Below are positions 1-8,910 of a stretch of DNA of 10,662 nt, piece by piece. Both the position numbers and the translations under genes were made by a program. Location: NCBI GenBank assembly GCA_009602725.1, contig WELB01000223.1, forward strand, positions 186,931 through 197,592, in the 5' to 3' direction. The number at the start of each line of letters is the position of its first letter. Positions within the stretch are counted from its first letter, which is position 1. The notes beneath the pieces are model-generated. The model saw only the letters and a list, made by a program, of their open reading frames with translations, was not told the origin of the DNA and did not search any database. This stretch comes from Spirogloea muscicola. Lineage: Eukaryota; Streptophyta; Zygnematophyceae; Spirogloeales; Spirogloeaceae.

Positions 1-110
1 CCCCCCCCTCTAAACCCCACCCCTTGTTAGCCTCACACTAGCCACTGGTGCTACTTCGCTGACCTGCCTGCTGCTGGCTCGCTGACGCATGCTGGTCGCG
101 GCCGCCGCAG
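1..110 (+). other. 3' part of an intron of the NOT4 gene
   Basis: This stretch has no recognisable coding sequence and starts with a C-run. It ends in GCCGCCGCAG, an AG acceptor directly before the ACC CTA GAG codons of the RRM exon. The RING exons and the start codon must be further upstream. Confidence 0.75.
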
Positions 111-1042
111 ACCCTAGAGCGGCAGGACTACTTTGGGCAGTATGGCAAGATCCACAAGATTGCCGTCTCCCGTGCGAGCGCCCACAACCCGCCGACGCTC
201 CCACACGGGCCCACTGCTAGCGTGTAAGCGCCGCCCCGACCTCGCCGGCAACTCACGAGGAGTGCTCGCTGGTGGAAGCAGGCTGGCATTGGCATGGCCA
301 CGGTTGTGACCGACTCGCCTCTGGTCCGTCCTCACTGCGACTCGTGGACACACAGGTACGTGACCTACGTGCGTGACGAGGACGCGCTGCGGTGCATCCG
401 CGCCGTCGATGGCTGCATCTTGGAAGGAAAGGTCCTCAGGTGCGCAGTGCCACGGTCCCTTCCCCCCCCTCCCCCCCCTCTCTCTCCTGTCCAACCCTTA
501 AACCCTCCCTCCTTCACCACCTCCTGCCCTCCCTCCTGACTCAGTTAGTCTCCTGCTGGACTTGTCTCCCTCCTTACACTCATATCTTCTCCCTACCCTC
601 TCTACTCGATGCGGTTGGCTCGTGCGGGCTGGGCCTGGTGGTATGTGACAGCCGCCAACGGGCTCATTGTTGTGTATCAGTCCTCAGCCCCTGCTCGCCC
701 AAGTCAGGCTACCTCCCAGATGCTCCTCACAATCGCTGCTGCCCTTGGCGGCGCCGCGGGTGCAGGGCATGCTTCGGAACGACCAAGTACTGCAATGCCT
801 GGCTGAAGCATCTGGTACACACTTCAATGCCGTCGCCGCTGCCATCGCTGCGTCAATTATCGGGGGGTTGGAATCCTTCATCAAGAAGCGGCTTTGGTCT
901 GACAAACCTGCAGTGCTAATCTGGCACAACCTGGCGGCACGCTGTGACAGCCTTGCAACAATCTGGAGTGCCTGTACCTGCATGATGCGGGCGTGCAGGA
1001 GGACAGCTTCACCAAGGAGCAGATGCTCGCCAAGTCTGGGAG
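111..1042 (+). other. NOT4 RRM and C3H zinc-finger coding exons 1-4
   Basis: Joined exons 111-223, 356-439, 766-814 and 951-1042 give the RRM from helix 1 onward, then a CCCH finger. Numbering residues from the first codon in the window, the ligands are C75-x8-C84-x4-C89-x3-H93, the same spacing I recall in human CNOT4. Split codons rebuild conserved residues: GT|G gives Val in SVYVTY, and AG|G gives Arg in VLRACFG. Compared with animals there is a longer insert of Pro, His and Thr residues between RRM strands 2 and 3 (RASAHNPPTLPHGPTAS). In this family the RRM and finger bind nucleic acid and help couple the RING ligase to its targets. Confidence 0.9.
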
Positions 1043-4000
1043 GTGAGCTTGAGCAACTGCTCCTGCGCCAAGGCCTGTCGCGACCCTCTTTGGCACCCTC
1101 TTTGCCTGGCTGGGCGCCCCTCTGATCGCATGCCACCGCCGTGGTCGCTGCTGCCGCCGTGACGCATGGCGTCCTGGTGCTCTGCAGCAAGCACCAGGTC
1201 TTCCACGACATGACACACCCGGCGCTGCCACGGCGGGTGGGCGGCGCAGCCGGCGGCTTTCCGCCGCCGCTGGACTTGGTGCAGGCAGCAGCCTTGCCTC
1301 AAGTAACAGCTGCCACGGTTGGTGCCCACCACCTTTTAACGCACTCCATTTATCAGCAGCCGTTGCATGCAGAGATCACTCTGAACGACTAGGGGCTGGG
1401 TCATGTGAGTGGATGAGCTTGACATCAGGCAGGACCAATGAGAGCTTTGGTTTTCAACCATGACTTGGCAGCAGCCTGTGGTGGAGTCTCTGGAAGGATG
1501 CGGTATCCAGCCTGGCCAGGCGGCGCCAGCGACGGTGCCAGTGGTGGCGGCGGCCCTGGCGTCTTCGTCCATTGCCTGGAGCGGCAGCCCGCCGAGGCCC
1601 GGGGGCGGCGGCGGGGGCGGCAGAGGAGGTGGCAGCAGTGTCAATGGCCGTGCGAGTGGCCTACCCCCGGCGGCGTCCTGGTGAGAGTCGTGCTCGTGGA
1701 GGATACATGAGACCCATGTCATATGGACCCTGAAAATCGAGTCAGCTCCTTGGGAGTCAGCGTCAAAGTGTTAATCAATATCTTAATGGGTTCAGTGTAC
1801 ACTTCTGGTGGATTAGTGAGACATTGCTTGGTGAGAGGTTATATAGTAGCCATCTGGCAAGGCCTTGATCAGCTGCTGGTTGCGCCCTCCTCGTGCAGGG
1901 GCGCAAAGAATGCCGCAGCGACAAGGCCAGTGTCGGAGGTGCCACCATCAGGACCCGCTGGCTCTGCGTCGAAGCTGCCGCATGGCCCGCTGCCCATTGG
2001 CAGCAGAGCGCGTCAGCAGGCGGCGGCAGCGGCTGCGGCGGCGGCGGCGGCGGCGGCAGTGGCGGCGGCAGCGCCACCACCTCACTACCAGCCATCGGCT
2101 GCGGTGCTGAATGGGCGGATCATCCAGGCGAGCGCGCACCCGCCGCCGATCGTGTCGGCAGTGCATGGCCAGCCCCGGGGCTGGCCTGGAAGCCCCGACG
2201 GCGGTGGCGGCAGCGGCGGCAGCAATGGCAAGCGGACGCCGAGGCCGCGGCAGATCGTGGTGGCGCATGGCCTGCCCCCAGGGATGCCGCTGTCGACGAC
2301 CATGAGTGGCACAGGCGACGTCGCCGAGTTGCCATTGGCAGTGCCAGAACCTCGAACCGTGGGCAAGGCAGCAGCTCCGGCGGTCCTGGCCACGTCGAGG
2401 GTGGCCACCTTCGCTGCCGCGGTTGCCGGCACCGGGCCGGCGACCGCGCCATTGGCGGCTAGCACTGCTTCCGCGGTCCTAGGCGGCAGAAGAAGCGACC
2501 CCGGTGAGCCAGCGGCACCGCAACCTCTTCTGCGGTGGCCAGCTAGCCCGCCACCGCCCGGCGGCAGTGGCAGCGCGAGCAGCCCGGTGCCGACCGGCGG
2601 CAGGCGGCCATCGCGTACCAGCAGCAACGGTGCCGCCCCCATCACGCCGCCGCTGAGCCCGATGACGACCGTCGGCAGTGGGAGCACCGGCGAGTGGTAC
2701 AGCCCCAGCTTGGGCCCCACCGCTGACTTCCAGCTCGGGGACAGCCTCGACGTCGACGAAGCTGGCAGCTCCCCATTTAATGGCCAGGACCGTAGCGGTG
2801 GTGGCAGCTACTGTGGTGGCATGCTGCGCACAGCCAGCATCTACCTTGACGCAGAGTCGGGTGACGAGGACGTGCCGCCGGCTTGGCTGGGGGCGATGGC
2901 GCAGCGGTCGCTATCTCTCAATGGCAGTGGCAAGGGCGGCGGCAGCATCGCTCGAGCGACCAGCGTCTATGAGGACGCCCTTGAGCACTTTGCTGCGGGC
3001 GGGCCGATGTCGCCCGCCAGCGACAGTGGCGGCGGCACCGGCAGCGGCGGTTGCGGTGGCGGCGACAGAGACCCCGAGGCTGCGGCTGCGTTCGAGAGCA
3101 ATGAGCTACTGCTAGGGCTCACGTCCAACCTTGTCGGCTCACTGGACGATGACGTTGCTGAGGCCGGCGTCTCGGTGTCCTTCCTCCGACAGAGCAGCGG
3201 CGGCAGTCGCAATAGCAGTGGTAGCGGTGGTGATGACCACGCGGCGCCGATGTCGCAGCTGCCAACAGCGGCGCCTGCAGCGGCACTCAGCTTCGACTTG
3301 TGGGAGGACGATGGGGCTCCTGGCGGCACACCAACCGAGCTCCTCAGCGCGCTGTGGCGCGGGGGCAGTGTCGATGAGACCACTGCGGGGCTTCCGCCAC
3401 CGGCCGTGGCAGGGCCGGCGGCCGGGGGCCGCCAGTCGCGCTTTGCCTTTGCCAGGCGAGTGGAGGCCGAGAACGAATGGGATCGCTCTCCATTGCTGCC
3501 GCAAGAGAGCTCGCTCAAGCGCAGCCAGGGTGTGGCAACTGTGAAGGCGGTTGTTGAAGCCGACCTCCAGACGCTCTTCTCGGCCCCCGGCGGCACCGGC
3601 TCTGGGCAGTGGTCCGGCGGAGGGCCGCCGGCGGGTGACAACGACTGCCTCTTAGGTGAGCCTTTCAGTAGCAACGTCCTGGCATTCTCGCGCCACTTGT
3701 GTGCTGCATACCGTCTGCTTCGTTCACTGTTGGTCGCCCTGTCGCTGACAGCTCTGGAGTAGTGGTTGTCCTTAAGGACTGTGGTCTAGATATTTGTCGG
3801 GTGTTACTCGAGGCAATGAGCATCTGCGGCTCTGACTGAGTAGCTGGTCTTGGTGAGTCGTACCCCTGCTGCTATTCGACTAATGGGGCAAAACTGCTGA
3901 TGGGCACAGGCTCCCCAGCTACAGTGGCGTGGAAAGGGACTACATTGCCAGCTGGGAATGCTGCACCCAGTGGCACCCCTCTGCTGGGGTTCACCAACCC

Positions 4001-7000
4001 TCCTGGTATTCTTGACAAGCACATGTTGGGGTCCTGGTCCTGATTTTGCATTTAATAGTAGCTCAGAATGAGAAGCGTGATGACATGTGTATCCATCTCA
4101 GTTGCATTGTAGCCATGCCGAACAAGTGAATCACTCAGCTTTTTAGCCAAAGGAGCTCAATGATCGCATTATGCAGTCCTACTCTCCTGCTTGATTCCCG
4201 TAGTGCCGCGGGGGCGATGTTGCTACAGCTGCAGTAGCGTGAGGAGCCTATGCTGGCCCAACATAGGTGCAGATGCTGCCTGGCGCTGGCCTCTCTGATT
4301 TGCTGGTCCTGGTATTTTGTCCGGCTGCCAGATTTGCAGAGGGTCCACCACTGGCAGGCCACGCTGCAGCAGCCCGTCAAAGCCGTTCCAGCGGTCGCGG
4401 CTGCAGCAAGTGCCCCGTCAGCCATGGACATTGGCGTTGAGGCTGGCTTCTTCAACGACCCCGCAATCATGGCGGTTGGCCAGGGGCAGCTGCCGGAAGG
4501 GCTCCTGGCATGCAGGAACGAGAGCCAGCCTCAGGCGCAGCCCGTGCTGCTGAGGCGCACGTTGGCTTGGAGTCATGGCGGTCTTGGCTTCGCAGGCGCC
4601 GACTCCAACAGCAATGGCTGCAGATATGACATGGCAGCAGGCACGCCAGGCGGCGGCGCTGGCATCCAGATGCCTCACCGGCACCCGCCGTCGGGTTTCG
4701 GCACGCCAAGCCAGGCGCAGGCCGCGCGCCTGGTGCAACCGTCGCCTCTGCTCGCTCCCTCCGCCGCTTTCGGCGTGGCAGCCAAACCCCCCGAGGCTGG
4801 AGCGAGGGGGCTGTCGATGAGCTCGCAAGGGCTTGCCGTCCAGAAAGCCCCAATGCCAACTCAGCCGGCCGCACCAACCAACACTCACAGCAGTGATCAG
4901 GTCATTATGGCGATCGTGAGCCGGCTTGCGCAGCCGCAGGGTACCCCTCAGCCGCAGTACAAGCCGTACCACCCGCCAGGATACGGCACTGAAGGCAGGC
5001 CAGCCTCTACTCCTGGGCAGCCGCCAGCTGGTGGCAGCGTGTCGGGGCTCTCCATGGAGCTCCGGTCTGCGGCGAGGAGCACCAAGCACCCCGGCCTGGC
5101 GAGGGCCGCAAAGAAGGCGGCGGCGGCGGCATTAGCGACCGTCCAACAGGGCGGCCACGGATCTCAGCTCAGCTGTGGGTCTCAGCCTTCAAGGTTGCCA
5201 GTGGCCGGAAGGGCGCGGCAAAGCCCGTCGAGCAACAACGGCAGGGTGTCTGCCCCGAAGGACATTGCAGTGTTGGGGCGCCCGGGTGCAGCGGTGTCGC
5301 AGGAGGTGAAGAGGGCGCTGGTAACGGGCGAGGACAGCAGAGGAGGGAGCGAGCGAGCTGCTCCTCCAGGAGAGAGCTATAGAGGGGCGAGCGAGGGGGG
5401 CGCTGCCAGCATTGGTCACGCCGCCGCTGGTCCACCGCATGCTCTGCAGGGCGCTGCGGTGCTGCCTCCGACAGCCGGCCGCGTAGGCTGCGCCGTCGAC
5501 GCGACTGCCTGTTTGGAGGTGGGACCCAGCGATCCCACTAAGGAGCGGAGGAAGCTCGTCGTGCAGAAGCCAGGCGTCGCTGACCCGCACAGCCAGCTGA
5601 CTGACCGCAAGGTGCGCACTGGGGTTGCCTTCAAGTTTTTTCAATCCATATATTTAATTTATGTTTGCTCCATCTTGAGCAGGCTAGCCACTGGTTGTTG
5701 ACAGTGTGTGCAGCTGGTGACCGGAAGTGCGAGTTCACTCTGTCCACAGAGATTGCCGCGCAAGAAGGACAGGAAGCACAGTGCAGACTATCACGAGGAT
5801 GTGGACCGGCTTGGGATGACAGGTGGTAGCGACTTACAGGCGCCTAGCAACGCCCATGGCACGCTTGGACAAGCACTACTTGAGGACGAGGAGGATGGAG
5901 AAGAGGGCCACGCTCCAAGGTCTGCCAATGGGCTCGCAACCGGGAAGAGGGGAGCGCAGAGTCCGTGGAAGGAGGCACTGATCACGTTCGGCGCCAGTCC
6001 CAATCATGGCAAGGTCGACGAGGGCGCAGTGGCAGAGAGGGCTACCAGTGCAGAGGCCTCGCAGAGGGCCAAGGCCGGTGATGACGCCGTTGAGCTGCCG
6101 TTGAGCGACCAACAGGGTGCCCAGACTTTGCCAGTGCCCAGCTCGAAGAGCAAGGAAAGGCAGGACGAGGTCGGCTGCAGGACGGCTGGTAGCAAGCCCG
6201 TGAAGGCGCCGAGCCCGGGCAAGGAGTTTCCTGCCGATGAAGTGCCGCAAGTTGCCAGTGCCACACTGAGGGATGTCACACAGGTGAATGCGGAGCCTGC
6301 AGATGCGAATGGTCTTAGGGGCGAGACGGACGTCAGGTCGCAGAGTCCGGAAGGGACTGGTGAGACCACCGACGAAGGCAACGTAGTGCAGAGCAAGCAA
6401 GCGAACCAGGAGGGTGCTGTGAACGGCCTCCTCCTGGAGCAGGGCGTACGAGACGGGCTCAGCCTCAGCACGCTGCTCAAGCAGCACCTGGAGCACGTAT
6501 GATCCTCACCCTTGATTCGAGTACTCTCCTCACGACTAAGCTGGTATAAGGAACCTCTCAACGCTTTGCTGCTCCAGAAGCAACTGGGTCTTGTGGGAAG
6601 GGGTTGCACTTGCCTGCAGGAGAGATGGATGTCAATTCACTTGCAACATGTAGTGTGTAAGGTTGCAGTTGCCTGCAGGAGAGCTGCATGGCTACAGTCT
6701 GAACCCAAGCTTTTGGACTCAGCTTACTGAGTCAAGGTCTAGGGTTCAGGCCAAAGGTGCACGAAGTTTGAAGGTCCTAAGGCCGACCTGTTCGGCATTG
6801 TATTGCATGGCTCCCTATGTTCCGTGCTTAGCCTTCTAAGGTCTTCCACGTTGTTCTGACAGTTCGATATGGTGTTGTCTGCAGGAGTTGCAAAACCTGC
6901 AAGATGATGGTAGGAGCAAGAGAACCAAAAGCGAATCTGGGGGCCTTGTCGCAGGTTTCGCATTGCCTGCTGCCGCGGCCCGAGCAGCGGCGCGGGCGTT

Positions 7001-8135
7001 TCAGATGGCTGCCGACATGGCCGTTGCGGATGGCCTTCGGGACCGCATTGCAAGCATTGGCCTCATGGCCATGTCCACCATCAAGGACGCTGACGGCGCC
7101 GACCTACATAAGGTCCTAGATGCTGCCACAACGGCGGAGCATGCGATGGCAGGTGAACGCTGCTACATAAAGCTTAGATGCATCTCATTGTGATTCAGTC
7201 CAGTGAGGTGCTCATGTGCTCTGGAGGCTGCATAGGAGCTAGTTTTCCGACTTAGCACGTTGGGCATGGTAGAAAGCGAGCTAATCAGCATAAAAGCAGC
7301 TTGCAGTGGCTGAAGATCAATCTGCAGCGTTTTCTCAGTAGCGACAGGACCTTAGTTGCACTCCTTGCTTAACAGCCTCTCTGATTATTCTCCGCCCAGG
7401 ATGTTGTTGAATTGGTCACTTGTCCATGCATGTTGTACTGATGATGCATAATAATGTGTTGACACATTGGACACAGCAATCGAGGAGCAGTATGAGCAGG
7501 AGAAGGGACGACAATTGCTTGATGTAATTGCAAGGGAGGATGAGTACATGACCTTCAGCCCGGGCCTCAGCCAGGTCAGGATTTAAAAATTTCTGCAGAG
7601 TTGGTGGACTCTCATACAAACCCTTGCAGATTATTTGCTGCTTTCTTGCCCAGCACGTAAGGAGGGCTCTCGTATTCATCCTGATCATATGACAATTTAT
7701 ATCGGAGCTTGCCTGCAACGTACAAAGCCATGTGAAGCATGTTGATGTGGGGTCTCTACACCTTCAGGTAGAGCGCCTGGAGCACGAGGTGGCCAGTGCA
7801 AGGGAGGTGGAGCGTGTGTTGGAAGGGCGGCTCATGGCTGTACGCTACACTAACAAACATGCTCACAGTCAAATGGCTGACCACGGTCATAATTGTGCAC
7901 GTATTCTTATAGAGAATGACAAGCACTTTGACAGCATATTTTCATCAGAGTGCTACTCACTGTCGCACGGTTGCCCTGACCCATACATCCATGGCTGACT
8001 GGGCATAGTGGCGTCCTTGTGCAGGCAAAGCAACGGATTGATCACGACGATGCACTGCTGAAGGGCATTGCGTCCAGTGCCCCCTTACAGCAGATCCTGA
8101 CTGGCTCTCTGTCTAGAAATGGGTCTGAGCTTTGA
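111..8135 (+). CDS. NOT4: NOT4/CNOT4-like E3 ubiquitin ligase subunit of CCR4-NOT (5'-partial, 13 exons)
   Basis: Exons read by hand: 111-223, 356-439, 766-814, 951-1042, 1188-1278, 1472-1680, 1899-3655, 4332-5611, 5750-6496, 6885-7152, 7477-7574, 7768-7839, 8025-8135 (TGA 8133-8135). Every junction uses GT-AG, all phases match, and the total is 4971 nt (1656 residues). Identity rests on the RRM part (YFGQYGKIHKIAV, VYVTYVRDEDALR), then ACFGTTKYC, a C3H finger, QEDSFTKEQM and, across the exon 6/7 join, GLPPAASWG, which I recall from plant NOT4. NOT4 family proteins are RING-type ubiquitin ligases of CCR4-NOT, acting in mRNA decay and co-translational quality control. The RING domain and RRM strand 1 must lie upstream of the window. 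The C-terminal two thirds is disordered and then coiled-coil. The protein is much longer than the animal, yeast or plant proteins I know. Exons 1-7 are near certain; exons 10-13 rest on phase and open frame alone. Confidence 0.88.
440..765 (+). other. NOT4 intron with a long pyrimidine-rich tract
   Basis: The donor is AG|GTGCGC and the acceptor TGCAG|G. Positions about 458-600 are almost entirely C and T on the + strand, with two C8 runs and a CTCTCTCTC run near 470-485. The tract is far from the acceptor, so it is not just the normal polypyrimidine tract. No gene is seen in it. Confidence 0.7.
1279..1471 (+). other. NOT4 intron with ambiguous donor and NAGNAG acceptor
   Basis: Exon 5 reads to PPPLDL and can end at 1278 (TG|GTGCAG) or at 1302 (AA|GTAACA); both are phase 0. 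Exon 6 can start at 1472 or 1475, because the acceptor is CAGCAG. All combinations keep the frame. I used 1278 and 1472. The choice changes the protein by at most nine residues in a non-conserved linker. Confidence 0.55.
1899..3655 (+). other. Large NOT4 exon 7: disordered Gly/Ser/Pro/Ala-rich linker
   Basis: The 1757-nt exon starts with the last base of the split Trp codon of PPAASWG and ends at DCLL, phase 1. It encodes a low-complexity chain with a 13-residue Ala run, Gly/Ser repeats, proline-rich stretches and scattered acidic clusters (ESGDEDV, LWEDDGAP). No folded domain is recognised. Three basophilic RxxS sites lie close together: LRTASIYLD at 2824-2850, AQRSLSLN near 2899 and ARATSVYED near 2950. 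Plant NOT4 proteins also have long unstructured C-terminal regions, so the linker fits the family, but its sequence is lineage-specific. Confidence 0.8.
2020..2073 (+). repeat. GCG/GCA triplet repeat encoding poly-alanine
   Basis: The codons GCG, GCA and GCT give 13 alanines, then one Val, then four alanines followed by PPPHY. This is a coding microsatellite likely to vary in length between strains, and it is part of the NOT4 linker. Confidence 0.9.
3656..4331 (+). other. Longest NOT4 intron (676 nt)
   Basis: The donor is TTAG|GTGAGC and the acceptor CTGCCAG|AT. The phase-1 codon becomes G|AT (Asp), joining DCLL to DLQRVHHWQ. The intron is less GC-rich than the flanking exons. A GTGATGA motif at 4077-4083 resembles snoRNA box C, but no CTGA box D follows before the acceptor. 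No gene is seen in it. Confidence 0.7.
4332..5611 (+). other. NOT4 exon 8: C-terminal disordered region with FFNDPAIMAVGQGQ
   Basis: The 1280-nt exon encodes mostly Ala/Pro/Ser/Gln-rich sequence. Near its start, at about 4448-4489, stands FFNDPAIMAVGQGQ, which resembles a short motif I recall from the C-terminal part of plant NOT4 proteins (DPAI-AVG-G). If that memory is right, it ties this exon to the same gene as the RRM exons. The exon ends LTDRK with the canonical donor AAG|GTGCGC, phase 0. Confidence 0.75.
5750..6496 (+). other. NOT4 exon 9: charged region, alternative stop at its end
   Basis: The exon opens with a basic cluster; together with the previous exon it reads RKRLPRKKDRK, a plausible nuclear localisation signal. 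The rest is acidic and polar (LLEDEEDGEEG) and ends STLLKQHLEH. The next six bases are GTATGA, which can act as a 5' splice site or be read as Val-stop at 6497-6502. Splicing to 6885 continues in phase as LLKQHLEH|ELQNLQDD. Confidence 0.72.
6602..6683 (+). repeat. Two copies of a 23-bp repeat in intron 9
   Basis: The copies lie at 6602-6624 and 6661-6683, 59 bp apart, with one mismatch. Each contains TTGCCTGCAGGAGAG. This is a local tandem duplication and has no coding role. Confidence 0.85.
6656..6660 (+). promoter_or_regulatory. Candidate intronic polyadenylation signal TGTAA
   Basis: TGTAA is the common green-algal polyadenylation signal. This copy lies 154 nt after the in-frame TGA at 6500-6502, inside NOT4 intron 9. 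It would suit a short isoform that ends in unspliced exon 9. Confidence 0.4.
6885..8135 (+). other. NOT4 exons 10-13: C-terminal helical/coiled-coil tail
   Basis: Exons 6885-7152, 7477-7574, 7768-7839 and 8025-8135 join in phase. They encode an Ala-rich, then charged helical region: RAFQMAADMAVADGL, AAIEEQYEQEKGRQLLD, VERLEHEVASAREVERVL, then QRIDHDDALLKGI, ending SLSRNGSEL-stop. Heptad-like spacing of Leu/Val/Ile suggests a coiled coil in exons 11-12. I know no domain here. There is no ATG suitable for an independent gene upstream, and the phase fits exon 9. A fusion or a separate gene is still possible. Confidence 0.68.
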
Positions 8136-8671
8136 TGTACCAATACATCATGGAGGTTGTCATTGCAATTGCTTGCAGTATGACTCGGATGCTCGTTTGA
8201 GAGGAGTCCTTGCCAGTGCTGGCCGTGAAGCTAATTGGCAGGTCCACTCTAGACCTCTGGGCCTTGCTCGTTCTTCAATGAGCTGCTCGATGTATGTCAC
8301 CAACTCACCCCATATCCACTGTCTTGGGCTTGGAGACCAGCACCTTATTGAGCCTGCTCGCACAAAGTGTGAGTCGAAATATTGTTCCTTCAGTACTTGC
8401 ATGTGGCTATAATTAGATGTCTTTGAATTGTCAGCTCGCAACACTTGGGCTGGCATGCTGAGGCGTGTCCAGAGCTAACCCGGATGAGCTTGACAGCGCA
8501 ACACATTGACGTGAGAGAGAAGCTTCCTGCCTGAGATGAGGAATGACATTGGCGTAAAACACACGCGAAACAGGTGGACCAAGAGGCTGTGTATCCTTCA
8601 TCACAGCCGCATTGGAGATTGAGTGCAACTGCCGAAAGCCAGGACTCGTCAGCCACAAACAGGGGCTGAGA

Positions 8672-8676
8672 TTACA
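8672..8676 (-). promoter_or_regulatory. TRAPPC2 polyadenylation signal TGTAA
   Basis: TGTAA on the minus strand (TTACA on +) lies 235 nt after the TRAPPC2 stop. That is a usual distance for chlorophyte genes. Confidence 0.5.
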
Positions 8677-8852
8677 GGCTCTTTTCTGTGCCTGACAATC
8701 TGGCCACCAGCCAGCGAGATAACCATGGTAATAAAAGTAGCTAGTCTTGCGAACTTCGCTCTGCCTGCAGGTATCAGAGCCCTGTACAGCTTTGCGAGTC
8801 CCTTCCTGCAGAGCCAAGCCCGCCAGCTCATCTGGGGTGGTAATGCCCGAGC

Positions 8853-8857
8853 TGTAA
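8853..8857 (+). promoter_or_regulatory. Candidate NOT4 polyadenylation signal TGTAA
   Basis: This is the first TGTAA on the + strand after the NOT4 stop, about 720 nt away. An AATAAA at 8730-8735 is an alternative. Either one would carry the NOT4 transcript across the end of the TRAPPC2 transcript. Confidence 0.3.
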
Positions 8858-8910
8858 GCAGCAGCATTCAGCTGCAACGATGGTCTACTGCTTTGTTCGG
8901 CCAGAGGTCA

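Larger units (their letters stand above)
8136..8910. other. Convergent intergenic region (3' UTRs)
   Basis: The stretch lies between the NOT4 stop and the TRAPPC2 stop. Open frames of up to about 150 codons occur on both strands, but none shows a recognisable motif or a continuation of a neighbouring gene. It probably consists of the two 3' UTRs. Confidence 0.65.

Noticed and set aside
1723-1898. Upstream ATG at 1723 as the start of a separate gene encoding the long 679-codon frame
   Set aside because: The upstream part is intron: TG|GTGAGA at 1680 and TGCAG at 1898 join PPAASW to GAKN in phase and rebuild the NOT4 linker.
2085-3674. Long minus-strand open frames opposite NOT4 exon 7
   Set aside because: They are Pro/Arg/Ser-rich mirror frames of GC-rich repeat coding sequence, with no domain or splice logic.
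4077-4083. Possible intronic C/D-box snoRNA (box C GTGATGA)
   Set aside because: No CTGA box D or terminal stem is found before the intron end at 4331.
8431-8877. 148-codon minus-strand open frame
   Set aside because: No recognisable motif, no link to the TRAPPC2 exons, and it lies downstream of the TRAPPC2 stop in the expected 3' UTR.
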